Positions 34,024-42,071 of a DNA stretch of 64,000 bases are shown piece after piece. Below the pieces are notes generated by a model. It ran no database searches. It was not told the DNA's origin and saw nothing but the letters and a program-made list of their open reading frames with translations. Source of the DNA: JBALVT01 sp047612385 (GTDB lineage: Bacteria; Pseudomonadota; Gammaproteobacteria; Pseudomonadales; Halieaceae); contig JBLGAR010000001.1 of NCBI GenBank assembly GCA_047612385.1, positions 1 to 64,000 of the forward strand, written 5' to 3'. The translations under genes were made by a program, and so were the position numbers. Numbering within the stretch: position 1 is the first letter of the stretch; every line of letters starts with the position of its first letter.

Positions 34024-35610
34024 ATGAACATTCAGTGGCAAGTTAGCTCTACTTTATATCCTTTACTGACGGCTCTAATCTTGGCTTTGAGTTTAAGTAG
34101 CTGCGTCACAAGCGGTCCAGTGGCGAAGCAATGTAACGGTGTTGAACAGACAAGCTCCCGGAAGTTTTTGCAACAGGTCACTCACAATAGCGCCATTGTA
34201 AAATGGCGGGGTGACGGTCAGGGCGCGTGCTTCGGTGAAGATGAATCGGCATTGGAGCTTTATATCGCGGCTAGTGCGGAAGGCAGCCATCAGGTAGCCT
34301 ATCTTGAAGGATTAAAACCGGATACGACCTACTTCTATTCCATTGGCGGTGCGGCGGTCGGGGGCGAAGGTCAGCGGTTTCGCACGGCACCCAATCCTGG
34401 GGAAACACCGGCTGACGGCAATACTCATATTTGGCTTCTTGGCGATTCCGGCACTGCAACCGAGCAGTTTCGCGGACACTATTCCCATCCCGGCGAAGCT
34501 CTTGCCGTTAAGGAAGGCTTTTTAAAATACAACGCAGAGCAGGCTGGTGGAGAGCCTCTGGATATGCTGCTGCTGCTGGGGGACAACGCTTATCTTGAAG
34601 GAACTGATGCCCAGTGGCAGGGTGCGTTCTTCGACGTCTACCCTGACATCATCGGCAGCACGCCAACCTGGCCCACGATAGGAAACCACGAAATGGGCGC
34701 TGCCCCGCTGGACATCTGTCTGTTCACTAAAATTCTGGCGTGTGAAAACGGACCTGTAGTCATGCCTGTGGGTGGGGTTAGCCAATCTTCCGATCCTGCG
34801 AGTTACGACAGTAACGGCGATGGTCCCGACGTTGGCGGACTGCCGTATCTGACTATATTCAACCTGCCCAGTCGCGGCGAAGCCGGTGGGGTGGCGAGCG
34901 GAACCGAGCAATATTATTCCTTCGACCACGGTAATGTGCATGTCGTCAGCCTGGATTCGCAGCTGTCGAATCGTGACCCAGCGCAGAGAGTGGCGATGCG
35001 TGATTGGCTGATCGATGATTTGAATCACAATGCCATGGATTGGACGATTGTTATATTCCATCACCCTCCTTACTCCAAGGGGGAGAACCACGATTCTGAT
35101 CGGGAACAGCAGGAGATCGATATGCGTGAGACCTTTGCTCCAGTGTTTGAAGATTATGGCGTTGATGTTATCTACGGAGGTCATGCCCATTCCTATGAGC
35201 GCTCCTGGTATATCAACGGCCATCATGGAAAATCCAGCAGCTTTGATGCTGATCAACACGCTGAGCTTGACTCAAGCGGCGCGCCCTCGCTGGGCCAGGG
35301 CGATGATCACTATCATCAGGTGAGCCAGGCTAGCGGCAGTGACGATAAGGCGGTTTATACCGTCGCAGGAAACGCGGGCAAAGCGGATGAGGAGAACCCT
35401 TGCAAGGAGGGGCAGATATTTGGCTGTACACCAAACGATTGGCTGTCGCACCCGGCACATCGGACATTTGACGGGACGATCGAGGGGGCACGGTCCCATG
35501 GTCTGGCCCGGCGCGGCAGTGTGGTGGTGGATGCGACTGCAGATACCCTGACCTCACGCTTTGTGGATGAGCACGGCGAGGTATTGGATCATTTCGTTAT
35601 TAGCCGTTAG
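34024..35610 (+). CDS. Lipoprotein metallophosphoesterase, purple acid phosphatase-like
   Basis: A 528-residue exported phosphoesterase. The signal has a lipobox LSLSSC with Cys27 as the lipidation site and no Asp at +2, so outer-membrane anchoring is likely. A fibronectin-III-like PAP N-terminal domain (about 45-120; YLEGLKPDTTYFYSIGG) precedes the metallophosphoesterase domain. Metal and catalytic motifs appear in order: WLLGDSGT, LLLGDNAYLEG, TIGNHEMG, IVIFHHPPYSKG, YGGHAHSYERS. The substrate is not determinable. It is followed by a TPR gene 11 bp downstream. Alternative: alkaline phosphatase D-like, but the PAP-type order of domains fits better. Confidence 0.88.
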   Translation: MNIQWQVSSTLYPLLTALILALSLSSCVTSGPVAKQCNGVEQTSSRKFLQQVTHNSAIVKWRGDGQGACFGEDESALELYIAASAEGSHQVAYLEGLKPDTTYFYSIGGAAVGGEGQRFRTAPNPGETPADGNTHIWLLGDSGTATEQFRGHYSHPGEALAVKEGFLKYNAEQAGGEPLDMLLLLGDNAYLEGTDAQWQGAFFDVYPDIIGSTPTWPTIGNHEMGAAPLDICLFTKILACENGPVVMPVGGVSQSSDPASYDSNGDGPDVGGLPYLTIFNLPSRGEAGGVASGTEQYYSFDHGNVHVVSLDSQLSNRDPAQRVAMRDWLIDDLNHNAMDWTIVIFHHPPYSKGENHDSDREQQEIDMRETFAPVFEDYGVDVIYGGHAHSYERSWYINGHHGKSSSFDADQHAELDSSGAPSLGQGDDHYHQVSQASGSDDKAVYTVAGNAGKADEENPCKEGQIFGCTPNDWLSHPAHRTFDGTIEGARSHGLARRGSVVVDATADTLTSRFVDEHGEVLDHFVISR

Positions 35611-35621
35611 CTCCTGACCCC

Positions 35622-36425
35622 ATGAAATTTAACGGTGTTTTGTTGGCTATTTGTCTGCTCCTTCCCCCGGGTGCGGCAATGGCCCATCCCGGTGCAGACA
35701 GCCGTGTCGCGCGATTGACCCATTTGATCGAGGACAATCCCGGGCAACAGCAACTGTTTATTCTGCGTGGTGGCATCCACTCTCACGAGGGTGACTGGCA
35801 ATTGGCAGAACAAGACTTTGAGCGGGCGCAAAGTCTAGGTGATTCTGCTGACGCGGAGTTCGAATGGGGTCTCCTGCACTATCGGCGTGGAGACTATGTG
35901 CAGGCGCGACAGGCCTTGAGCCGATATCTGCACAAATACCCTGACCATGGACAGGCGTTGCTCTACAAAGCCAGAGCGGCGCAGGAAATGGGAGACGCGC
36001 AGTCAGCGGTGGTGGATTTTCTCGCATACATTGCCACCGCGGAAGCGCCACAACCCGGCGATATCCTTGCGGCAGCAGAGCTTCTTGCGGAAAAATCTGC
36101 CGATGGAATCAATAGGGCTGTGGATTTATTAGATAGGGGAATGTCGCAACTGGGGGTTCAACCACAGCTGCAACGCTACGCCATTGCCCTGGAATTGAAA
36201 CGCGGAGAAACGGCTCTCGCTGTGGAGCGATGTCAAACATTGGAAGCCGGGCTGGGATCCAGCCCGCATTGGAAGTTTGAGATGGCACAATTGCTGTTGC
36301 TAGACAATCGGGGCCGTGAAGCTTGGTTGTTATTGAATCAGGCTGAGGTCCAACTTGGGCAGCTACGGCCTACGCCTGCTCGTCGAGCCTTGAACCGCAG
36401 TATTGAGGAACTTAAGTTGTCCTGA
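35622..36425 (+). CDS. Exported TPR-repeat protein
   Basis: A 267-residue protein with an N-terminal signal peptide (LLAICLLLPPGAAMA) and several tetratricopeptide-like helices. Examples are NPGQQQLFILRGGIHSHEGD, LAEQDFERAQSLGDSADA, YRRGDYVQARQALSRYLHK and ALLYKARAAQEMGDAQSAV. TPR units mediate protein contacts. It probably acts in the periplasm with the upstream lipoprotein phosphoesterase, which is only 11 bp away; this is inference from operon structure. Confidence 0.82.
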   Translation: MKFNGVLLAICLLLPPGAAMAHPGADSRVARLTHLIEDNPGQQQLFILRGGIHSHEGDWQLAEQDFERAQSLGDSADAEFEWGLLHYRRGDYVQARQALSRYLHKYPDHGQALLYKARAAQEMGDAQSAVVDFLAYIATAEAPQPGDILAAAELLAEKSADGINRAVDLLDRGMSQLGVQPQLQRYAIALELKRGETALAVERCQTLEAGLGSSPHWKFEMAQLLLLDNRGREAWLLLNQAEVQLGQLRPTPARRALNRSIEELKLS

Positions 36426-36450
36426 GCGTGGTTTTAGAAAATGTTATGCA

Positions 36451-36478
36451 AAAAAAGGAGCCCAGGGGCTCCTTTTTT
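36451..36478. terminator. Bidirectional Rho-independent terminator
   Basis: A-run plus GGAGCC, loop CAGG, GGCTCC plus six T. The stem is 12 bp including the A/T arms. It serves both the TPR gene (plus strand) and the convergent aldehyde dehydrogenase gene (minus strand). Confidence 0.92.
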
Positions 36479-36505
36479 ATTGGGCTGTAAAATTTGCTCG
36501 CCTAG

Positions 36506-37966
36506 TTACTTCTTCAATTGCATCTTAATAGTGCTCTCTGTGGCCTTGCCATAGGGCGGCAACATTCCACCTAGCTTAGCGACATTCACTTTGGCCTGTC
36601 GATACACCGATTTTGCATGACTGAAGTTCTTAAAGCCGGCAATACCGTGATAGGAGCCGGTTCCACTGGGGCCGACGCCGCCGAAGGGCAGCTCCTCTTG
36701 AGTTACCTGCATAATGACATCGTTGATACAGGCTCCACCTGAGGTTGTGCGAGTTAACACCGCTTCCTCCTCCTCCTTGTCCTCGCCGAAGTAGTACGCG
36801 GCCAGAGGTCTTGGATTGGCGTTGACGAAAGTAATAGTCTCTTCGAATTCCTTGTAAGTCTTGATCGGCAGCAGCGGGCCGAACAGCTCTTCCTGCATAA
36901 CCTTCATGTCGTCTGTAGGTTCTGCAATCAGGGTCGGCGGTATTTTGCGTGTGTTTTTCTGATTGCTGAAATCTTCATTCGCAGGGTTCAGGGGAATGAC
37001 CTTAACGCCTCGCTCTTGCGCTTCGGCTAGATAGCCGTTCAGGCGATCATAATGACGATCATTAATCATTGAAGTGTACTCATCGTTGTCGAGGAGCTTG
37101 GGATACATTTCTGCGACCGCTTTTTGCGCCGCTGCAATGACTTCGTGCAATTTCTCTTCCGGAACCATCAGGTAATCCGGGGCCAGGCATATCTGGCCGG
37201 CGTTGAGTGTCTTGCCGACCATGATGCGGGCAACGCTTTTCTCGATATCGGCGCTGCGCGAGATGATGACCGGTGATTTGCCGCCCAGTTCCAGGGTGAC
37301 AGGCATCAGATTGGGAGCCGCCGCTGCCAGGATGTGCTTGGCGATGGATGTCGCTCCGGTGAACAACAGGTGGTCGAAAGCCAAGCTGGAAAAGGCTTGT
37401 CCGACCTCGGGGCCGCCGTCAAAAATAGCCACTTCTTTTTCGTCCCAGGCTTCCTTCACCATTTCCGCCATTACCGCAGAGGTATGGGGTGTGAATTCCG
37501 AGGGCTTGATCATCGCCCGATTGCCTGCAGCAAGAATTCCGGCCAGCGGGCCAAAGGTTAGATTCACGGGGAAGTTCCAGGGAGAGATGACACCAACAAC
37601 ACCCAGTGGTTGGTACTCGATACGAGAGCGCCCTCCTAGAAGGTTCAGTGGAAACATAGTGGGGCGTTTCTCGGGCTTCATCCAGCTGCGCAAGTGTTTT
37701 TTCGCATGATTCATGGGTCCTACGGACGCAGCGACGTCAGTTATTAGCGAAACTTCACGTGAGCGGCAGCTGAAATCCTCATTGAGAGCGGCGACTAATT
37801 TGTCTTGGTATTTAAGAATGGCATCGATCCCTCGCTCGAGCCGGTCGATACGAGACTCAGCAGTCACAGCCCCTTCTGTCAGATAATCCTCGCGCTGTGC
37901 CTTTAACACAGCATTCATTTGCGCGGCGATGTCTTCCTGAGTGTGAATTGTTTCCGGTGCGTTCAT
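36506..37966 (-). CDS. Coniferyl aldehyde dehydrogenase-like NAD(P)-dependent aldehyde dehydrogenase
   Basis: A 486-residue class-3 type aldehyde dehydrogenase. It has GVVGVISPWNFPVNLTFGP (cofactor fold), FTGATSIAKHI, the general-base Glu in VTLELGGKSPV, the nucleophile Cys in LNAGQICLAPDYLMVP and a C-terminal FGGVGPSGTGSYHG. These match coniferyl/long-chain aldehyde dehydrogenases (CalB group) that oxidise aromatic or fatty aldehydes to acids. The exact substrate is unknown. A possible operator lies upstream at 38032-38059. Confidence 0.85.
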   Translation of the reverse strand: MNAPETIHTQEDIAAQMNAVLKAQREDYLTEGAVTAESRIDRLERGIDAILKYQDKLVAALNEDFSCRSREVSLITDVAASVGPMNHAKKHLRSWMKPEKRPTMFPLNLLGGRSRIEYQPLGVVGVISPWNFPVNLTFGPLAGILAAGNRAMIKPSEFTPHTSAVMAEMVKEAWDEKEVAIFDGGPEVGQAFSSLAFDHLLFTGATSIAKHILAAAAPNLMPVTLELGGKSPVIISRSADIEKSVARIMVGKTLNAGQICLAPDYLMVPEEKLHEVIAAAQKAVAEMYPKLLDNDEYTSMINDRHYDRLNGYLAEAQERGVKVIPLNPANEDFSNQKNTRKIPPTLIAEPTDDMKVMQEELFGPLLPIKTYKEFEETITFVNANPRPLAAYYFGEDKEEEEAVLTRTTSGGACINDVIMQVTQEELPFGGVGPSGTGSYHGIAGFKNFSHAKSVYRQAKVNVAKLGGMLPPYGKATESTIKMQLKK

Positions 37967-38031
37967 AGATCTGCTCCTCTACGCTTGCTGCGTGGATTTT
38001 CAAATTGGTCGTTAACTCATCAGTATAGGCC

Positions 38032-38059
38032 CTATTTGCCAAAACCTAATGACAAATAG
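38032..38059. promoter_or_regulatory. Inverted repeat upstream of the aldehyde dehydrogenase
   Basis: CTATTTG and CAAATAG form a 7-bp perfect inverted repeat separated by 14 bp, 66-93 bp upstream of the dehydrogenase start and just downstream of the helicase stop. The 28-bp span would suit a dimeric repressor operator; a transcript-end hairpin for the helicase is the alternative. Confidence 0.4.
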
Positions 38060-38094
38060 CGGTTAAATGTGGCCAGAGGAGGGCTGTGAAGCGC

Positions 38095-39444
38095 TTAACG
38101 ATTGCCTGATACGGGCCGGGAAGAATTGCCGTCCGCTGAGCCGGAGCGGCCTCCATGGCGTCGTGAAGGTGCAGCCCCTTCAGGACGAGCGTGCCCGTCG
38201 CTGCCTCTGCCTCTAGCCGAGTTGGAATTACGCGCTTTATGGCCTTTGCCAGGCTTGTGCGCTCGCGTGGGCTTGTGGGCTCTTTGCAATGTTCCACTGG
38301 CGGGAAGATCGTGGTCGGGTTCAAAACCGTCGATCGTTTCGCGGGGAATGTGCTTTTGGATCAATCTTTCGATGTCTCTGAGCTGTTTGACTTCATCAGC
38401 GCACACCAGCGAATAGGCAGTTCCGGATGAACCCGCGCGACCGGTGCGGCCTATTCTATGCACGTAGTCTTCCGGCACATTGGGCAGATCAAAGTTGACG
38501 ACTTGAGGGAGTTGTTCTATGTCGAGGCCGCGAGCCGCGATATCGGTGGCCACCAGAACTCTAATTTCGCCCTGTTTGAATCCTGCAAGCGCCCGAGTGC
38601 GTGCTCCCTGGCTTTTGTTGCCATGAATGGCTGAGGCCTGAATATCGTGTTTTTCTAAATACTGTGCCAGCTTGTTAGCGCCGTGCTTGGTGCGCGAAAA
38701 CACCAGTACCTGTTCCCAGTTGTTCTCCTTTACCAGGTGGGCGAGCAGGGCGGGCTTTTGCTTTTTGTCCACTGGATATAAATGTTGCTCCACCGTATCG
38801 GCGGTGGCATTGGCTACATTGACGGTTATTTCAACGGGGTTGTGGAGAATCTTGTTCGTCAGTGTTCGAATCTCTGGGGCAAAGGTGGCGGAGAACATCA
38901 GGTTCTGACGTTTTTCTGGAAGAACAGCCAGTATCTTGCGAATGTCGTGGATAAAACCCATGTCCAGCATGCGGTCTGCTTCATCGAGTACCAAAATCTC
39001 CAGGTCATCGAAGCGGATGGCCTTTTGGCCGTATAAATCCAGGAGACGCCCAGGAGTGGCGACCAATATGTCTACGCCGCGCCGCAGTTTCATCAACTGC
39101 GGATTGATCTTGACGCCGCCAAAAACCACGGTAGAAGTCAGTGGCAGGTTGGCACCGTAAGTGGTGACGCTATCTTGAATCTGAGCCGCAAGCTCGCGGG
39201 TAGGGGTCAGGATTAACACCCGTGTTCGGTTGGCCTTGGCACGTTCCCCGGAGCTCAATCGCTGAAGAATAGGCAGGGTGAACGCAGCGGTTTTACCGGT
39301 TCCGGTTTGGGCGGCGGCCATTACATCGCGGCCTTCCAAAACTGCAGGTATTGCCTGGGCTTGAACGGGTGAAGGTTCGGTGTAGCCTTTCTCTTTCACT
39401 GCGCGCAGCAGCGATTCGGACAGACCGAGTTCGTCAAATGTCAT
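38095..39444 (-). CDS. rhlE: DEAD-box ATP-dependent RNA helicase RhlE
   Basis: A 449-residue SF2 helicase with MTFDELGLSESLLRAV (Q-motif start), AAAQTGTGKTAAFTLPIL, LILTPTRELAAQI, LVLDEADRMLDMGF, MFSATFAPEI, and the C-domain ATDIAARGLDI and HRIGRTGRAGSSG. A basic Gly/Arg/Ser-rich tail follows, typical of RhlE. RhlE proteins act in ribosome maturation and RNA decay. Start taken at 39444, where family similarity begins; the frame is open further upstream but that sequence has no helicase character. Confidence 0.92.
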   Translation of the reverse strand: MTFDELGLSESLLRAVKEKGYTEPSPVQAQAIPAVLEGRDVMAAAQTGTGKTAAFTLPILQRLSSGERAKANRTRVLILTPTRELAAQIQDSVTTYGANLPLTSTVVFGGVKINPQLMKLRRGVDILVATPGRLLDLYGQKAIRFDDLEILVLDEADRMLDMGFIHDIRKILAVLPEKRQNLMFSATFAPEIRTLTNKILHNPVEITVNVANATADTVEQHLYPVDKKQKPALLAHLVKENNWEQVLVFSRTKHGANKLAQYLEKHDIQASAIHGNKSQGARTRALAGFKQGEIRVLVATDIAARGLDIEQLPQVVNFDLPNVPEDYVHRIGRTGRAGSSGTAYSLVCADEVKQLRDIERLIQKHIPRETIDGFEPDHDLPASGTLQRAHKPTRAHKPGKGHKARNSNSARGRGSDGHARPEGAAPSRRHGGRSGSADGNSSRPVSGNR

Positions 39445-39614
39445 ACGTATCTCAAATAGGTTGGCGTAGCTGGGGTAAATCCCCGCTCTTGCGAGGGGGC
39501 GCATCTTACAGAAATGTGGCGCAAAGGGGAATAGGGTGATGTTGGCAGTTTCGCCTGCAGCGACATCAGAATTTTCGACTTGGCAACCGGGCAATGAGCT
39601 GCTAAAAAGTAACC

Positions 39615-39962
39615 ATGAACGAAGATACTGTAATTCACGACACACGGACTCCCTCACCTCCCTATGGTTACTCTCGGGAGTGTATTCATTCTCGCGAGGA
39701 ACAAATACACATAGTGGCGGAGTTTCACGCCCACAAAATTCGCCCCAGCCGCATTGCCTATCGGATAGGTATTGATATCGCCTTCATTGAAGAACTCATT
39801 GCCGGAGAAGTCGAAGCGGGTAGGTTTGAGCGCATGGTCGCTCACTATCGCAGTCAGCGTTACTCCAAGCGGATGAAGGACTCTCGCCGTCGCAAAGGTG
39901 TTGTGCAGTACGAAATGCAGCAAAAAATTGAAAAAGAGTTCACGCAGGAGGTCGATCTCTAA
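39615..39962 (+). CDS. Conserved small basic protein, possible helix-turn-helix
   Basis: A 115-residue basic protein of unknown function. A central stretch, HAHKIRPSRIAYRIGIDIAF followed by IEELIAGEV, looks like a helix-turn-helix. The C-terminal half (residues about 80-108) is a highly charged helix with SKRMKDSRRRKG and QQKIEKEF. It has no signal peptide or membrane segment. It is divergent from rhlE, 170 bp away, and 54 bp before a small NTF2-like gene. Codon use looks like the neighbours and both gene edges are clear, so I consider it real. Confidence 0.65.
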   Translation: MNEDTVIHDTRTPSPPYGYSRECIHSREEQIHIVAEFHAHKIRPSRIAYRIGIDIAFIEELIAGEVEAGRFERMVAHYRSQRYSKRMKDSRRRKGVVQYEMQQKIEKEFTQEVDL

Positions 39963-40016
39963 AGGCAGCCGGTGCATAATCTGCCACCTCAAACTTATCC
40001 ACGTCGAGAGCGCACC

Positions 40017-40409
40017 ATGAATTCTTTGGAAATTTGGCACGAGATAATGCGAAATCGGACTCCAGAGCGACTGGAGGAAATTATTGCGGATGATTGTGTT
40101 TTTTATTCTCCGGTTGTTCATACCCCCCAAGTTGGGAAAAAGGTGACTCTGTTGTATTTGGCTGGCGCCTCGAATGTTTTTAATGATAGCTTTAGCTATA
40201 CCAAGGAGATTGTGTCCGAAAAACACGCCATGCTGGAGTTCTCTTGCGAAGTAGATGGCATCATGATCAATGGTGTGGATATCATGAGTTTTGATGACGA
40301 GGGCAAGATTAACGAATTCAAAGTGATGGTTCGTCCGCTGAAAGGCGTCAACATGTTGCACGGCAAGATGCGCGATATGCTGGAACAACTCACTGCTCAA
40401 GCAGGCTGA
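40017..40409 (+). CDS. SnoaL/NTF2-like fold protein
   Basis: A 130-residue protein with the cone-fold pattern of NTF2-like proteins: WHEIMRNRTPERLEEIIADDC, FYSPVVHTPQVGKKVTLLYL, then alternating strands (AMLEFSCEV; GVDIMSFDDEGKINEFKVMV) and a C-terminal helix. Such proteins are small-molecule binders, isomerases or cyclases; no function can be assigned. The ATG at 40017 is chosen over the GTG at 39972 because the fold starts there. Confidence 0.75.
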   Translation: MNSLEIWHEIMRNRTPERLEEIIADDCVFYSPVVHTPQVGKKVTLLYLAGASNVFNDSFSYTKEIVSEKHAMLEFSCEVDGIMINGVDIMSFDDEGKINEFKVMVRPLKGVNMLHGKMRDMLEQLTAQAG

Positions 40410-40427
40410 ACGTTTCTCCTTAACAAT

Positions 40428-40730
40428 ATGATATTAGCATCGCCAACGTGTAATCAACGATTCAGCCGCCTCACCCTTGGCGTGGTCATGGCTGCGTTGC
40501 TGTTTTTGTCGGCGATACACGTGGTCTAAGCCGGGCATTTACACCTCGACATAAGCTCGACGGCTGAATGTTTGCTGTGCCATGACACGCCCAAAGTGGG
40601 AATGTCTGCCAGCTCCAGCGCAAGCAAGGTGTTTTACAAACCTCAAGCGCAGCTTATGGTCATTCATTTCTTCAAGCCTTCTTCCCGTTCAGTACTGCCC
40701 GCTTCCAGAGTTCTCCCCGCAATTTTCTGA
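40428..40730 (+). pseudogene. Broken small His/Cys protein, probable zinc-chaperone-type remnant
   Basis: An open frame begins at ATG 40428 with a basic N-terminus and one membrane segment (VVMAALLFLSAIHVV). It hits an in-frame TAA at 40527 and then continues without further stops to a TGA at 40728. The read-through part has AGHLHLDISSTAECLLCHDT, a His/Cys-rich segment, and ends with SVLPASRVLPAIF. The pattern (one TM, then H-x-H and C-x-x-C-H) resembles small DUF2946/zinc-uptake accessory proteins found beside ZnuD-type receptors. The assignment is inferred from pattern and from the receptor ruin that follows. Confidence 0.6.
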
Positions 40731-40758
40731 AACTGATGTTTTCTCTTTTTCAAACTTC

Positions 40759-41890
40759 ACAGTATTGGCCGGTGATGAGTTCAGTCGCGCCGCGTCATCG
40801 AGTATTGATGACACATTGAGTAACACACCGGATCTGGCCAACGCATCCTTTGGCCCGGGTGTAGGTCAGCCCGTGATTCGCGGGCAGCAGGGGTTTCGTG
40901 TCACTGCCTTTGCAAAACGGCACCGGCAGTGCCGTCGAAGGTGTAGCGAATGTTATAGGTGGCCGCATGCCAACTTCTGTTGAAGAGGGTTTCAGCGGCG
41001 GCGGTGAAATCAGGCACGACAGTGTCTCAGATATGGATACGATAGTGGCTCGGCTGGACGCCGGAGTGGGTGACTTCGCATGGCATGTCGATGGTTTGTA
41101 CCGAGATTGGACCAATCTGGAGGTTCCAGGGTATAGCGCAGGTTCACCGGAATCTTTGGAAGAAGCGACTCGTGGACATATCGAAAACACGGATGGCATA
41201 ACTAGCAACTTTACACTTGGCGCAAGCTATCACCTTGCCGATGGTTTCGCAGGCATGGCGGTTAGTAGGCTTGAAAACGATTATGGAATCCCCCCGGGTG
41301 GGCATGAGGAGGAATAGGAAGAGCATGATGAACATGAGGAAGAAAAGGACAGGGTCCGCCTGGAAGTACAATAGACGCGTTATGACGGAGCTCTTCGCTA
41401 GCATGATCTCGTTCAAGGTCTGGAAATCCTGTGCACCTTTCTGACGTATACCGACTACGAGCACGTTGAGATAGAGCCGGGCGGGGCGTTGTGTGCCCTC
41501 TTCAGCAACGAAACCTGGGAGAGTAGGTTGGAGTTAGTGCACGAAACGGTAGGCCCATTCCACTGTGCTGCTGGCTTACAGGTCAGAGAAGGTACCTTCA
41601 GTGCCATAGGGGAGGCGACGGAATCGATTTCATCGGGCCTGGCGCTTTTTGTTGCAGAAAGAGCGCCTGCTATCGAAGAGCTGTTCTCAAATGTAGGCGC
41701 GGCGGATGAGGAAGAATTGATTGTTCATGCGGCGACAGGGTCTGCTGAGGTGGGCAACCTGAATTTGGACACGGAGGTTTCCTCCAATATAGACATTTCG
41801 TTTCGCTGGTCCTCAGAAGCGGGTTTTGGTACTGATTTGAGGGTGCAAATCCTACAATCAGACGATCTGTTTGGAGTCTGCTCACAGTAG
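40759..41890 (+). pseudogene. Degraded TonB-dependent receptor with His/Glu-rich loop (ZnuD-like)
   Basis: The remnant begins inside a plug domain (TVLAGDEF, then GPGVGQPVIRGQQGFRV). A frameshift follows near 40900 and the plug resumes as LQNGTGSAVEGVANVIGG, which appears to lack roughly 40 residues normally present. The frame then runs through barrel sequence (RLDAGVGDFAWHVDGLYRDW; AVSRLENDYGIPPGGHEEE) and an acidic His/Glu loop. It is broken by three in-frame TAG codons at 41315, 41372 and 41399 before TYTDYEHVEIE and LFSNETWESRLELVHE. It stops at 41890, far short of a full barrel, and no signal peptide remains. His/Glu-rich loops of this type occur in zinc receptors. Confidence 0.8.
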
Positions 41891-41995
41891 GCTCAGTTTT
41901 AAGACCTGCATCGATGTTACCGCATTGGGCCGTAACAGGCGGATTACTTGCAGTACTGCTAAGCTTGCTACACAAGTGACATAGTACCGCAGCCA

Positions 41996-42023
41996 TTGCA
42001 AGGCGGTGGCTGCACTGTATAAT
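41996..42023 (+). promoter_or_regulatory. Promoter of the deaD-like gene
   Basis: TTGCAA (41996-42001) and a perfect TATAAT (42018-42023) with a 16-bp spacer. The start codon is at 42072, giving a leader of about 40 nt. Confidence 0.65.
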
Positions 42024-42071
42024 CCCCCGCCGTCGTGGCTGGCAGGTCTAAACTTATCCCAAGGTAACATC

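Noticed and set aside
33840..34046. Possible 68-residue gene before the phosphoesterase
   Set aside because: No ribosome binding site, no similarity pattern, GTG start and overlap with the real gene start. Probably leader sequence.
34522..35259. 245-residue open frame antisense to the phosphoesterase
   Set aside because: The sense strand carries all catalytic motifs of a known family. The antisense product has no recognisable pattern.
39654..40400. 248-residue open frame antisense to the small basic protein and the NTF2-like gene
   Set aside because: It spans two sense genes with plausible starts and ribosome sites, and it has no signal, domain or ribosome site of its own.
41315..41401. Three in-frame TAG codons and no TAA/TGA in the receptor remnant, suggesting amber recoding
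   Set aside because: The same sequence also has a frameshift, a plug deletion and missing ends, and intact genes in the window use TAG as a normal stop. Simple decay explains it.
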